DNA of 64,000 nt from the NCBI GenBank assembly GCA_015698045.1, contig BLAL01000306.1, positions 62,001 to 126,000 of the forward strand, in the 5' to 3' direction. Positions 22,375-36,037 of this stretch are shown here, in pieces. The number at the start of each line of letters is the position of its first letter. Position 1 is the stretch's first letter. The notes beneath the pieces are model-generated. The model was given only the letters and a program-made list of their open reading frames with translations. It was not told where the DNA came from and made no database searches. The DNA is from Rhizophagus clarus. Lineage: Eukaryota > Glomeromycota > Glomeromycetes > Glomerales > Glomeraceae. The position numbers and the translations under genes are program-made.

Positions 22375-24104
22375 GATTAAAAGAGAAGAAAGGAAGCGAA
22401 TGAAATTATATTAAAGGGAAGAAAGAATTTGTGAAAGAAAAAAAAAATTGTCTGTTGTTTCTAAATAAGTATGTAAAGTACGTTGAGGATTTTTGAAAAA
22501 AAAAAATAAAATAAAATATTTTGAGTATAAAAGAGTTTAAAAATATGTAAAATATCCTCAACGAATTCGGATTTATTATTAATTTTTTAAAGAGTATCGT
22601 ATCATTGTTGAAGAAGAAAAAAAAAACTCGACGAAAAAAACAGTGTTTATATATCAAAAAAAAAAAAAAAAAAAAAAAAAATCTTTGTACTTTTAGGGCT
22701 TATTTATTTATTATGAAATTTTTTAAAGCCGAAAAAGCATTAAAAAGTTAGCATATAAAAAAAAAATTTTTTTTTTTTTAAAATAATATATTTAGTTTAG
22801 TTAATTAAAAAAAAAAACCATTGTAAAAAAAATTTTTTATTTATACAGTACTTTTTATAATAATAATAAAAAAAATCCCTAATCCCTATTATATTAAAGA
22901 GGGTTCGGGCGGTACAACACGACAACCCCTGAACGCATATTAGGAATTTTTCCAGAAATTTGATTGGATGAAAAAAAATCATCAAGATAAGATTATGTTT
23001 AATATATATACATATATATATAATGAGTTTACATAAAGATATTAACAAATTTGGACATATACACACCTTTTTCTGCCCTTTTTTTTTTACAATGAAGTTT
23101 GTATTTGTACAATGTCTATTGAAGAATATATTCTAAAATGGTACAAAATTAAAGAAATTGTGGGGTAAGGAGGTCAAGTAATTATTGGGGATCTTTTTTT
23201 TTAAGCCTTTATTGATGCTCTGGCGCCTTCATTCCTTTTTTATAAATAATAAATATCTCATGTTTTAAAGCCATAATCGAGAAAAGGCAAATAGAGGCTA
23301 AAATTTGCTACATTTACTACAATTTATGACCGAATGTACAATTTGTTTGCGGACATTTAAACCGTAAAGCCCCGATTACCGATCACAATTTTAAAGTTAA
23401 AAAAGAAATTTTTTTACTATTGTTATTATTGAACAAGTTTGCACAGATTTTGAATTAATTTTGTACAAGAAAAAGAAAAAAGAAAATCATATTATATGTA
23501 TGTTTGTCCCCCCCCCCACGATCAATATATTCTTAAAATATAATCTCATAAAGTTATTTATAATTTTGTAACATAAATAATTAATTGAACTGTTACACGA
23601 TAATCTAGGTCTTTTGTCTTTCGTAAATCACAATAGTAAAAGTTAAATATAATATGATCATCATTCTTAAAAAATAATAAATTGACGTATTAATTACACA
23701 GACTTGCAGTTCGCGTTCTTGTTTATAATAGTTAATTGCGTTTTTTTAAAACAAATATACGCGATTAAATTACTACTGGTAATTGTGAATGTGTTTCGCA
23801 GTACGACATCAAAAATAGTTAAAAGTAATTTGTATGTTAGGTATCAATTTCTAAATAAATTTCTGTCAATAACATTTTTATACAAAGTCTCCTTTTTATA
23901 TAAATTTGTTAAATGTCAAATTCGTTTATTTGATTCTGATATTTTTTTGGAAAGTTTCCGTAAAAATTCTAATAATTCTATCGTTCTTAGGAATGTTTTA
24001 CTATGCTTGTTTTAGAAGTTACCATCCATTAATTTTGCTTTTATTAGAATTTTTCCGCATTATTGTTGTCGTTTAATTTGACTTTTTAAGTTATTTTGGC
24101 TTTT
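22375..24104. other. Intergenic, upstream of the F-box gene
   Basis: Long A/T homopolymers (22655-22680, 22755-22790), a GGTTCGGGCGGT patch at 22903 and a C-run at 23508. No gene supported; open frames at 22797-23066 and 23704-24015 have homopolymer-derived, non-protein-like composition. Confidence 0.4.
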
Positions 24105-24545
24105 CTTTATGACAATGGCTTTTTTTTAGAGTTTGCATTTTTTGGAAGTATTTTACTGCTTTTATGATCATGGCTTTTTTTTTTAGAGTTGCATTTTTTG
24201 TAGGCATTTTACTGCTTTTTATGACCATGGCTTTTTTTTAGAGATGGAAGTTCTCCGTTAACCGCCCGTTGTTAAAAAGATATTGTAACAGGTAATGTTA
24301 TAATAGCAGGCAATGCCCGAATCATCAGTGTGGTTTTATTTTCAAATCATTCTTATCACTACTATGCTTTTTTATGACCATGGCTTTTTTTTTTTAGAGT
24401 TTCGTTCTTTGGAAGTATTTTATTGCTTTTTATAACCATTGCTTTTTTTTAGAGTTTGTAATTTTTGGAAGTTCTCCGTTAATCGCCTGTTGTTAAAAAG
24501 ATATTGTAACATGTAATGCCATAATAGCAGGTAATGCTTACTATG
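24105..24545. repeat. Interspersed tandem repeat, about five units
   Basis: The block TTTATGACCATGGCTTTTTT followed by AGAGTTTGCATTTTTTGGAAG and TATTTTACTGCTTT recurs near 24108, 24163, 24219, 24370 and 24432 (the last with ATAACCATTGC). Two of the units (24246 and 24470) are followed by a second shared block starting AGTTCTCCGTTAA and continuing through TTGTTAAAAAGATATTGTAAC. The structure is therefore higher-order (short units plus a long unit repeated at ~220 bp) rather than a plain tandem array. Function unknown. Confidence 0.7.
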
Positions 24546-27500
24546 CTTCCATTATAATTTTAACAGCAGGAAAGCTGTGAAAATTATAAAAGTTTTCTAT
24601 TTGGAATATTCGAATTATGTTACGCTGCTATAAAATCATTGTTACACAGCGCTAAACAAAGAAACCTATTTTAAATAGTAAATTATCGGAACAAGACAAA
24701 AAAATTCGATCAAATCCATCTTTCCCGTTTCATTGATCATTGACAATTACATATTTTACAATTATTCCTAAAAAAAAAATGTCAATCAAAAAAATAAAAT
24801 TCAAATTTTACCTATTTTATTTTATTTATTTATTTGTTTAACAAATTTAACAAATTTGTACATATTTATTTCCTTTAATTAACTTCCACCTATTCATTAA
24901 TTCAAAGTAATGAAGATGGACGCCTTTTTTTTTTTTTTTTAGGAAGAAGATCGTAAATTTCGATAATAAATTAATTTATAATGGTGTAAGTTCAAACAAT
25001 TTTTTATTATTTTTTTCGTGAAGTCTCTTTTTATTTTTTTTTTTGTTCGCTTGTTTACAAAAAAATGCAGCGGATCTGCGATGATTAGAAAATTCACTGG
25101 AATGGGAAGTTTTATTTCTTAATTTGTACCCGAAATCTTAAAAGTAGAAGGTATTTAAAAATTATTTGATAGTTAATATAGTCAATTTCTTTAAATGTGC
25201 CCTTTTTATGAAATGTATATCCCTACTAAATCCATTATTTGACTCAGTCCCAATTCCCAAAGCGTCCCAAGCGCGCATACTGATTCCATACATTTACATA
25301 AGATGAATGTAAATGAGACAGATTAGTCGTTTGTGGCTTGTGTGTAATATCAGATATAAAAAAAAAATGATTCAATTTAATCGAAAAACGAACAACTATT
25401 CATAATAAAGTATTAAGCAAATTATAAGCGTATGAAAATGAATGAAAAAATTTAAGCTTATCTACCTACTTATTTATTTATTTATTTAAACTTTAATTCA
25501 TTCTAAACTTAAAAACTTTCATGATTTTTCCTTTTTAATTTAATGACAGTGATGTCTACGACGGAATTAATGAATTAATTGGAATAAAATTAGTTATACG
25601 AACAAAATTAAATTTAATTTCGGTGGCAAATTGGCAATACGTAGCAATACATGGATTTTCCACAGGATTACCAAAAAAAAGAGAAGCCATTTGCCCTTGT
25701 GGCTTGGGGAAATTGCTGGAAAATTGTGGGACAATGATTACACGATCACATGATCATTTTGAAACTTGGTAGACCAATCAAATTCATTTTTCAGAAAATG
25801 TGGTCTTTAAAAATGCGAAATTACGAACTTGGAAGTATTATACGTCATATGAACTACCTAATTATCGAATTTCTCAAGTTATATGAACTACCTAATTACG
25901 TCGTTTTAGCCATTAAGCCATAACTAATACAATTATTATGAGGCTGCGGTGTATTTGAAACGGAATAACGTAAAACAAAATAAAATGATTAGTTAAAAAT
26001 TTCTACCAACTAGAATTTAGTTACCGGGTCAATCGGTAAATTCCCTATTTTCAAAGGATTATACCCGAAACGATTTTAGTCGTTAAATTTCTTTGGATTA
26101 ACAATGCAATTTATGTAACGATTAAAAAACGCCATAAATTTCCACACACTTGATCATCATGTTACAGCTTGGCAATTTATTTGATGAACATGAGACCACA
26201 TTTCATTAGATAAATTAGAAATTCATACACTTTTATTTCAAATGATTTTTTTAAAAAAGGGATTTTTAATGGATTTTAAAATGTAATAGGTATGAAAGTA
26301 TTAATATTTATTAGGTTTACAAACTTTGCATCAACAAAAGTCATTAAGACTTTCATTATAATGAAAAACTTAAATAAATAATATGGTCGCGTGACTTGGA
26401 ATTACAAAAATATCTCATTATGACTTAATTCTCATTATACAAACATCCCGCCTTTTTTTAGTTTCAAAAATCGATATTTTTTTCGTTAAAACAATAACAA
26501 TATTAAAATGATTTGTAGGAAACAAACATTTGGTACCTTATTAAGTAGTAATGAATGCATTTTCGGGCATATGCGAACAAAATGATCCTGGAAATAATTA
26601 TCAGATTTTTTTTTTTTATTTGATCTACAAAAGAATAACAAAGAAGAATAAATGATTTTCCGAATTCTTTTGAAACATGACTCTTTTATTTTTAATCGAT
26701 TGCATAAGCGATTAGAATGTGCATAAGCATAATTATGAAATGTGTAACTAAAATAGATCAAAGGAAATTTATTATCTTAAATTATCAAAAAAATCAAAAA
26801 GAAAGAAATAATCTTATCTTGATTTTCGTGCATATTTAAATAATAATAGTAACAATATAAATATTTATTTATTTTTTCTTACCATAAAAGTAAATAAATC
26901 AAAGTAGTTTTCATTCAAAATAAAAATATTCAAATGATTTCAACATTAAATAATTATATTTACATGGTTTTAATTACTTATTATAGGTTTATAGATTTCA
27001 CGTTTTTTTTTTTTTTTTTTTCTCCACTTCTTTATTATTATAATTAATGTAATAATGTTGTCATAAATAATGCGCATGAAACACTTATTACACACACAAA
27101 GAACATGTCATAAGTGACCTATTTTTTTTTTGAAAATTTTTTTTTTCCAATCCTGTTATGAGATTAAAATACGCGCCCCAATAATTCACATTAAATTAAA
27201 TTATAATTTGAAATAATAAAAAAAAACTCAGGATTGACTCGGTACTTTTAACCGATTGAACTTTCGCTCTTGTCCGTTATTATATAAGTTAATAAGTAAC
27301 ATTGCATTATTGTTTATTTATTTATTTATTTTGGAAGAGATTTTTAATTTTTTTTTTTTTCTCACAAATATTAAATCATAATTAATGGCGCGATTTTTTT
27401 TTTCGAAATATTGTTGTTATTCGAGTTATTTAACCATTTAGATGTGTTTAAAGTAAAACGTTAACTAATATGTTTAAGATATTAAATAAATAAAAAAAAA
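24546..27500. other. Long gene-poor stretch
   Basis: AT-rich, with homopolymer and ATTT microsatellites (24825, 25475, 27310). No convincing exon, RNA or repeat boundary seen. Confidence 0.4.
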
Positions 27501-27590
27501 AAAAAAGAAGGAAGGAAAGAAGGAAGAAAGGAAGGAAAGAAATTTAATAAAAATTCTCTAACGAAAAAAGAAGGAAGGAAGGAAATTCAA
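27501..27590. repeat. GGAA/GAAG purine microsatellite
   Basis: Near-pure purine tract of AGGAAGGAAAGAAGG-like units at 27505-27540 and a second block near 27572, both followed by ATTCAATAAAAATTCTCTAA-like sequence. A local duplication with the microsatellite at its core; purine tracts of this kind can form triplex or slip in replication. Confidence 0.65.
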
Positions 27591-30500
27591 TAAAAATTCT
27601 CTAAAAAAAAAAAAACAAAGAAAATCTTAAAGATTGATGGAAAAAAAAAAAAAAATTTTTTTTTAACGGCTTATTCTAAAGTATATTTGGTAATCTCATT
27701 TATAATTTCTTTTATATTAGATATCGAATAAAAATTATTTTAAAAAAAACGTGTATTGAAGACAATAGAAAAAATCATAAAGAACTTTTTTTTTTATCCT
27801 AAAAAAAAAAATTTTACAAATATTTACGCCAAGAAATCATCTTACGAAAATCGGCGATGTTGTCAATTTGTGTTTATTAAAAAAAAAAAGAGAATCATAA
27901 TAAATCATCTTCCCCGTTAAGTAATACAAAAAAGGTATAACCAGTGTCACATTTCTCTTCTGACCTCCACAACCCCCACATAGGAATTTCCTTAACTTCT
28001 CAAAACTTTTTTTTTCAGTTTCATTGAGAGATCCAGGTGTAACGTTTACGTTAAAAGAACTTTCCATTTATGTATATTTTTTATGCATAATCGCATATCT
28101 GATGACTATTGCCTTATGAATTAATTTAGATGAAATTTTTAATTATAGGGAAATTCCTTTTTTAATTTTTCCTTACTCGTAATAATCTTTAATATTGTAT
28201 GTATTATGCGCTTACAAATCTATGAAAATTAGATTGATTTGATTAAGATAAGATTCTTTTGATAATTTTAATTTTTTTTTTAGCCGTCTTTTTCGAAAAA
28301 AAAGGGTGAATGGAACTGAGAAAACAAAAATTTTTGTGAAGGGATTGTCCCTCCCCCACGCCCCACATAAGTCGATTACTAAATTTGTATGAAACTTAAA
28401 GTTGATCTAACTATTTTATCTATTTAACTTGTTTCGCCAAGACATCAAAACTTTCCTAATTGCGATTTCATTAACCCTGCTAAGAAAATTCTAAAACTCA
28501 TTCACTTAATGGTGATACCATTGGGACCTGAAATTACGTGATCCTTAATACCAAAATTAGCAATACTTCGAAATATAGGAGTCTAGATTCCGGTTATATT
28601 GTAGCAAAAAAATTATTTCGTGTTTGGGACATGACTAACAAAATATACTGTAATTACTGTATAATCGGATTCCCACATTCCGCTCCCCAAGCCTTGATTC
28701 AACAAGCCCTGTACTCAATTTTTATTTGAAATTTTTTCTAAAGAATGTGCTCCTCAAAGTATTTGAATTTTTCTTTATCTTAAAAGAGTTAACTTATCTT
28801 TGAAATTTTCTTTACATTTTAAAGAGGTTGAATAAATGTAAACAACTCGTAATAATTTAATATGATATTGTTTTAACCAATCGTTCAAACCCATAAATTA
28901 AATAAAGTCAAGAAAGTTTATTAAAATTATTTATTGGCACTTATGCAATATTTTATGACTTTTAGGAAAATTTTAAAAGACCTTTCTAAAGTTCAAAAAA
29001 AAAAAAAGAAGAAAATATGTCAAAACACGACCTTCCTCTCATATATTCCGGCATTATATTTGAGCAATTATGCAATTATCTGATATTACTTCTATTATTT
29101 TCTATTTCTTCTTATAATCTATCGTAAATAAGTCGCGTAATTGTTTAACATAATTAACTTTTCGCCACGAAAAGGAATAACTCGGGAATATTCACAAGTG
29201 CAGAAAATTGATGTTAAACCGTTCAGTTCATGCTGTTCATTTCATGTAAGTGGTCCATGTCTTTCTACCAAACTAATATATTTTTTGTTAACAGTGCACC
29301 TTTCCGTGCATTTAAAGAAAGGATTTACTCTTATGGAATAAATTTAACGCGGGCCACAGTACCCCCCATGTATTAGTATTCTCCCCTCTTTTTTCTAAAA
29401 CAATCCTCCATTTTCTTTTGATTTACTATTTAAACAGTCTAATTTTACCCGGCAACGCATGTAAATATTTGTTTGAATATACTACAAGTTTTTAATTTAA
29501 AATCCTTCATTTATAACCTGGTACAGCGTCAACCAACCCTAAAATTTGCAAGATACCCGGGCACTGTGACCTGCGATATACGGTAATTAATAGCTTGAAA
29601 CTGAATCAATAAACTTATGGGGTGTATATGATATTGTGTGCTCTTAGCGCACACAGTGCCATCGTACAGTAATATCGGCCTTATGATGAATATAAGGCCA
29701 TACCAAGCTATTTAGCATGGAGAATCAATCTTGGGAGAAGCGTAGTTAAATTTTTTAATGGGTGGAATGTAGCTTTGTTTATCATTAATTGGATCATAAA
29801 ACCGGATAACTGGTCAGGCTTTTTCTAATTCTGGCCTGAATTATATTACCCACGCTTCATACATGATGTAATAACGGAGGATGACGTGTATGTAAAATGT
29901 AAAACTTTCGGTTGACCTAAGAAATATTTGGTATAATCAATAGGGAAAACATTAAACCGAGAACAGAAGTATTTGTCATAGTAAAATATCAAAATTTATT
30001 ATTATTTTCGTTATAAAAATCTTTTTTTCAAAGAGATGACATTTATGTATTGACAAATCGTGTTCAATGGGTTAATGAGTGTTATCTAGTCAATATCGCT
30101 TGCGGATTAGCAAAAACTTTGTCCCAAAGACTTGTACAAATCCATGGTAAGATATTTTTTTTTTATTCAAATAAATACTAAATAATTCATTAAAAATATA
30201 GGTTGGATCTTAAAAACTTATAAAACTTAATAACGTGATGAACTAAAAAAAAAATGGAAAAAAAGAATATTTACAAGAGAAAAATAATAGAATAAACGGA
30301 CGAAAGAAAGAAAACCGGCAACTCCCCGAAAAAAAAATCACAAAAATTAATAATGAAAACTATCCCATCCAATTAAATATATCAAATAAATATGCTTATG
30401 AAAGAGTATAAATATGTCAAATAATTCATATCATAATCTCACAATAAATATATTAGTAATGCAAAAAAAATAAAAGGAATACTATTTATTAAAGTAAAAA

Positions 30501-30729
30501 ATTCGGAAATATGAAATAAGATCCATTTTTTTCAATGACCCGCATCTTTTGCATATTAGAGAATTGAAAAGGTCATTACTTCCCTAATAAGCAAATTTGT
30601 AATAGATAAATTTTTCATATTTCAAACCTTTCGCTTCAACAAATTCCCTTATAATAATGATTGTTTGATGAGGGTTTTTTCTGCGCTTATTTCTCGTAGG
30701 AGTCGTATTTTACGTTCTTCTTTTCTTCC
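27591..30729. other. Long gene-poor stretch
   Basis: AT-rich. A minus-strand open frame at 27837-28067 has a CGGCGG motif but no clear protein features and is not called. A perfect 8-bp-stem inverted repeat (GGCCTTAT...ATAAGGCC) is at 29677-29699. 28350-29950 is somewhat less AT-rich without a coherent frame. Confidence 0.35.
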
Positions 30730-32190
30730 TTAGTCGTCCAAGTTGACATCTTCCAATGACTTCATAAACATTTTTTTGCCAACTTGTTGTTTAAGTTCAT
30801 CGTTTTCCCTTCGTAGTAATTGATTCTCCTTCGTGATTTGTTTGTATTGAGTCTTTTTAATTCCCAAACATCCAAAAAAAATGAAATGCAACAAATGTCA
30901 ATGAAAAATGAAAAAGTGTACCCACATATAAACTTCTTATGTGATCTTTAATTGAAAGTACCCGATTTACCTTTAAATCCTCATTTTCTTCCTCCAGTAA
31001 CGTAAGTTCAGTCTGCAAACTCATCCTTCGTTGTGTGATCTCCAGGATCTGTCTTGTGAGTTCATGCTTATCATCATCTGATTTTTTCGACTGATAAAAA
31101 CCCGTGAAAAATTATTTAATATTTTGTAATTAAAAAAGTTAAATATTAATTATTTATTCACGTACTTTATCGGTAAAAAGTAATTCTAATGATGATCGAC
31201 TTTCATTAGAAGAACTTGTTGACATTCTTCGATCAGAATTTGTCTTATCAGAAATTTCAATGGTTAGCCTTGTGATTTCTAAATTTGCGAGACTAAGAGC
31301 ATCTTCAAGTTGAGCAACTCTTTCTAAAAAGCGTGCACGTTCTTCAGCAAATTCTTCTGCTAATATTTCACGTTCACGATGTGTTTGTTCTGCCAACTAT
31401 ATAAAAAAAAAAGGATTAACATAAAAATTTAATTTGTTTTTAACAATGACACTAACGGATTATTACCTTTGATTGCCATTCCTTGAATTCTTCTTCCTTG
31501 GATACTAATTGATCTGCCATCCCCTGCATTTGATCTGAGTTCGAAAATTTAAAGTTTGAGTAACTAGGACAATAAATTATGAAACGGATTCTTCCTTGAA
31601 ACACGTACCCCTAAGGGATTTATTTTCGTCTTCAATATCATTAAATCTTGTTTTTTCTTGAGCGATTTCGTTATTCAAAAGGTCAAGTTTTGCATAAGCT
31701 GATCTGAGACTTTTACTCTGAATGAGAAAAATTATTTAGGGTATTGTAAGTATCGGAATATTCCAAAAAAGTTTTAGCCAAACGCAGAAATAAATGACAA
31801 AGTTACACAAAGCAGCGTAACATTGGTCAACAGTAATGCGAGAACGGAGGGAAAACAATATATTCTTTTTCGATAATCCTAGATAAAACAATCATAACAC
31901 GTACCTTATCTTTAAAAGCTTTGTAAAGCTTGGTAATATATTCTTTAAGTCTTTTTGAGTCATCCTTTTATTTGAAAACGAATAAATTTTAGAAATCAAA
32001 ATAAAATAATAAAAAAAAAAAGGTTAAAAGCTAATGATGACTAATTTTTTTTTAAAAAAAAAAAAAAATTTTTTTTTTTTTTTTGTTTACATACTTCTGT
32101 ACCAATTACAGTTGCATAGTCAGCAAAATCCTCTTCACGCTTAACAGTAACGTTTGTAGTATTTCTTCTGAATAAACCTCCAGTCCGCAT
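30730..32190 (-). CDS. Coiled-coil protein, seven exons
   Basis: Exons 32190-32095, 31964-31905, 31717-31609, 31534-31467, 31396-31166, 31090-30971 and 30852-30730 sum to 807 bases, 268 residues, with consensus GT-AG introns throughout. The short N-terminus (MRTGGLFRRN) leads into a domain ending DFADYATVIGTE. From there to the C-terminus heptad-rich helices dominate: AYAKLDLLNNEIAQEK, REILAEEFAEERARFLERVAQLEDALSLANLEITRL, RQILEITQRRMSLQTELTLLEEENEDLK, QLLRRENDELKQQ. A Ser-rich break (STSSSNESRSS, about residue 170) separates two coiled-coil blocks. Architecture suggests a golgin-like or cytoskeletal tether, but no GRIP, GRAB or other named domain is visible, so the role is unknown. Confidence 0.8.
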
Positions 32191-35100
32191 TTTGTAAATA
32201 GGTCAAAAAAATTTATCAAAAAAAAAGCGGGAGAATGATTATAATAATAGTTTCTGTAAAAAATGAGAAAAAAAGAGATTGTTAAGTTTGAGATGTTGAA
32301 TAAGTTAATAAATAAAAAGTACAATATACCGGAGTTTTCGGTATTACTTTCTTATTTCGTTAAAAATTGTTTATAACACAAAAAAAGTCACTTGCCCAAA
32401 GACGGTTTTATTTAAAAGTTCGTTAAAAAAATTCGATACAAATAGAAAAAAAAGGAAGGAATGAACAAAAAAATCGATTTTTCTGTTCAAAAAAAAAAAA
32501 GAATAAGGAGAACAACCAATTTAATCAAGATTTTTTCTTGAATATAAGAACGAAATAAAAAATTCGAAAAGAAAACGTAAAAGTTATTTTTCGTAATTTT
32601 CTTTTGATAAATTGGATGAAAATGGATGAAAAGAACAAAAAAAAAACCGAAAATAAAAAATTATGAATATGAAAAATTTAGTATCAAACTAATTTTTTTT
32701 TTTTTTAGAATATTTTTAACGTTGAGAAGAAAAGAACTAGAAAGATTGGTGATAACTACCCCTAGTCTTTTTATGTTTGTTACATAAATTTTTTTTTGGT
32801 TAACTTAATAAAGTAATGAATCTAATGCTAATTAGTGTGTAATGTAAAGAATAATATTTACATAGCCGCAGAAATTAAGTTTTTTTTTCTGTTTTAAATT
32901 ATAATTTTAACCTTCGGAACATCATTTTCTACAATATTCTTTTTTTTTATTGATTTTCCTTTTAAAAATTTTTTGTAACTAAACCCTTGTAAATCGGTAT
33001 AGATTTACCGTACTCAAGTATAAACTGGTGATTAACCGTAGTTTCTTTACACGATACTACTTTTCTTTGACGCGTTCAACTCAAGACAATAGGAAAAAAA
33101 AAGCTTACGGTTTTTTTTTTCAGCCATGGCTTGGAAGAAAAAAAAATGATATTATTAGAAATTCCATGAACTGTCACCAAAAAAAACAAACATTTCATAT
33201 AAAGTTAAATTCTTGTGCGACATACAAGTACTCCTTTTGGTTGACAGTGTGCTTCTCCCTTCTATAGTATTTTCATACTGTGATTACGTTAATTACGTTA
33301 ATTATACGCGACCATATCATCATGTATCCATATGGTGATACGATATACTAAAAAATCTTTTCTAAAAATAATATTGATATTTTTTTTTTGAATAATTCTA
33401 AACTATAGATTACACAACAAAGCATTCCTTTAATTGGTACGTACATTAAACTTACAATATTACAATAGTTTAATTATATTATACCTATGATGTAAATTAA
33501 GTAAATTAAGAATACTAAACCAAATATGCTGGGAGATCATTTTATTTTTAGTTTACTATAAAGGCGCCAAAAAATACATTTTTAGTGTCGCATGACTAAA
33601 TCATGACTTGGCTCTTTATATTGTAACTTGATTTTTACATTTCCCCCAACATCAATATTACTCGATTCAGTTTAAAGTATTGTGTTCATCATAATAATTC
33701 GGAAAAAAACGAAGTCAATCATATGAAAACAAAACACGAACTTATTTATAGCTTTTAACGTATGTCGTCAGTTTCTTTTAATATCTAATTTAGGTCAAGA
33801 ATTAATTTTATTTCCATTTTTATTATTAGTATATGATACACTTTCTCGTTTGTCTCATAACAATTAACATTATTATCTCGATAGTATTTGGTTCGAATAG
33901 GAAATATCGTATGATCGTAACGATCAATCAAAAGATCAACCGTATGACCGAAAAAATCTAGTTCGGGGTACTGACAATTTGAGTAATTGGTCTAGAGTGA
34001 AGTGGGAAATCATTACTGATTGTCTGTGACACTTTAATTAATGAATGATGGTGGATGTCGTCGTTGGAGTATTAAGATTTATACAGTATACTGTAAGTTA
34101 TCTTAATAAATGTTCTACATGTGATTCTTGAATATTAAACCGCGAATATTCAATAATGATCAATAATTCATAGTCGACATCAAAGGAAAAAGTGTGTCGC
34201 AATGAACTGAAAGAAAATTTTGATTGAGAAATATTAGAATATAAATCACATTTCGTATCACAAAAATAAAATATTTGCTGAAAAAACGGGTTTACTTTAT
34301 TATTACAATCGTTATATTGTCCCACAGTATCAGAATTACTTATTCGTATTATTTTTTTCCCCCCTCCCCAAGTATTAATATGAATTTTTGCTGAAATCGT
34401 GTCTAAATAATTATGGCATTATTATGTCATTAATTCCATCAGCTAGTTTTCTAACATAATCTTCAAGCTCTAATGAAAGTCCCAATTTCAATCCACATTA
34501 TCAGGTCCTTTTTGGTCACTTCAACTGGACATTAAATAATTAATAATAATATGAGATTGAGTATAGAACGAAAAAGTGGAAGTGGAAAAGTTGAAATTAT
34601 CTTGATTTCTCTTCAACCATGAAACCATTAAGCGAATACATATTTTCTTTTCTGTAATGTGATCACTTTCTCATTAATTCCTGTAAAAGAGCTATTGCTA
34701 AGATTTAAGATTTAACAATTTGTTACCATCTCGCAAAATTCTATAAGTTAATGGTTTCCTGATATTTATTGAATTTCTTGGCATTGAACTTTGAAGTCTA
34801 TTAAGCATAAGTAAATCTACAAGCTAGAAATATATTTATCTTTAACAAAAAACTTATATCAGCCGCAAAACTGCTTTTTCTTTCAACCCAGACTAATCTA
34901 TGGATTATGGAATCAATTAGTGTCCTCACTCAATTCATGTGGGAGGTGGGAAGTGTCCTCGTTCGATTCATGTGAGAGTCTGTTCTACAGTTGTTCCATG
35001 TTCACTACCAGTTTATATACAAATTAAATTTTTGGACCTTTTGGCTTTAATGGAAAAAAGTTTGCCTTATATCGTTAGCAATAAGGTCTTTTTTCTCGAA

Positions 35101-36037
35101 CTTTATTATAGAAAATTCCAACATGTCTAAAGCTAAAAAAAATATAGATTAGTATGATATTATGGAACTCCAGCTAACGAAAAACAAATGTTTACTGAAA
35201 ACGTATCACTTACTATAACGAAGGAAGGTATATAATAGTTTCCCTAGAATCTGTAGACCTTCTCCATACTCAATCATTTTCATTTGCACATATTAAAACG
35301 CAATTAATACTCAAGAAAACTTAAAAAAGTTTCGCAGTATGAAAATAAAGAAAGGTTCCTAAAAAATAATTATTAATAGACTTGCCATAAGCCATTCGCA
35401 TGTGACCGTGGAAAAAAATAAATAAACTATACATTTTATTCTCTCACTCTTATGACTCGTATTATTAGTGAGTTTTATATAAAAACGGTTCGGCAAGAGT
35501 CCTAATCCCGCAAAAACAATGGCTTCAAATTGTGGAATAAATTGTACACGAACGCAACAAAAAGAAACGAAAGGGCAGAAGATAACGTTATTTCAACAAA
35601 ATGATTAAAAGAAATTTGTTAAAAATGATGCTCTGATACGAAGCATAATAACATATATTTTCGCGAAGTCTAAACCTCACGTGAATTTATACCGAGTATG
35701 GCTTTTGGCATTTTATACCCCCAAGAAGTAAAATCTCATTCCATCTCATATTGAATTACATTGGTAGTCGATTTTTGGAACGCTAGTATTGTACAGTTAA
35801 GTCGATATTTTCTCTAAATATTTTGTATAACTATCAAATAAAGCCTAGGTGTAACTCTCATATAATGTGGGATTCATTATAATTTAAAGATTTGAAATAT
35901 GATAATTAATAGATGATTTGGATGCATAATTTAATTATTTTTATTAAAACTAATTTAGTGAATAATCCAAAAAAGAATAAATTAGATAAATAATAATCTC
36001 TCTCTCTATCTGTTGTAATAATATTTTTAACCGGAAT
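32191..36037. other. Intergenic region
   Basis: Includes the upstream region of the coiled-coil gene and the 3' flank of the phosphoglycerate mutase gene (CT-rich repeat near 36000). No gene or RNA could be supported. 33740-35130 has less extreme base composition but no sustained frame. Confidence 0.4.

Noticed and set aside
22903..22945. GC-rich GGTTCGGGCGGTACAACACG patch as a possible RNA gene or element end
   Set aside because: No pairing partner, repeat or promoter found nearby.
27837..28067. Minus-strand ORF beginning MESSFNVNVTPGS with a CGGCGG motif
   Set aside because: Short, no splice context or family similarity, and runs into poly-A-derived residues; not enough to call a gene.
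33885..33910. GGTTCGAAT, a tRNA T-arm-like word
   Set aside because: No acceptor stem or anticodon arm can be paired around it.
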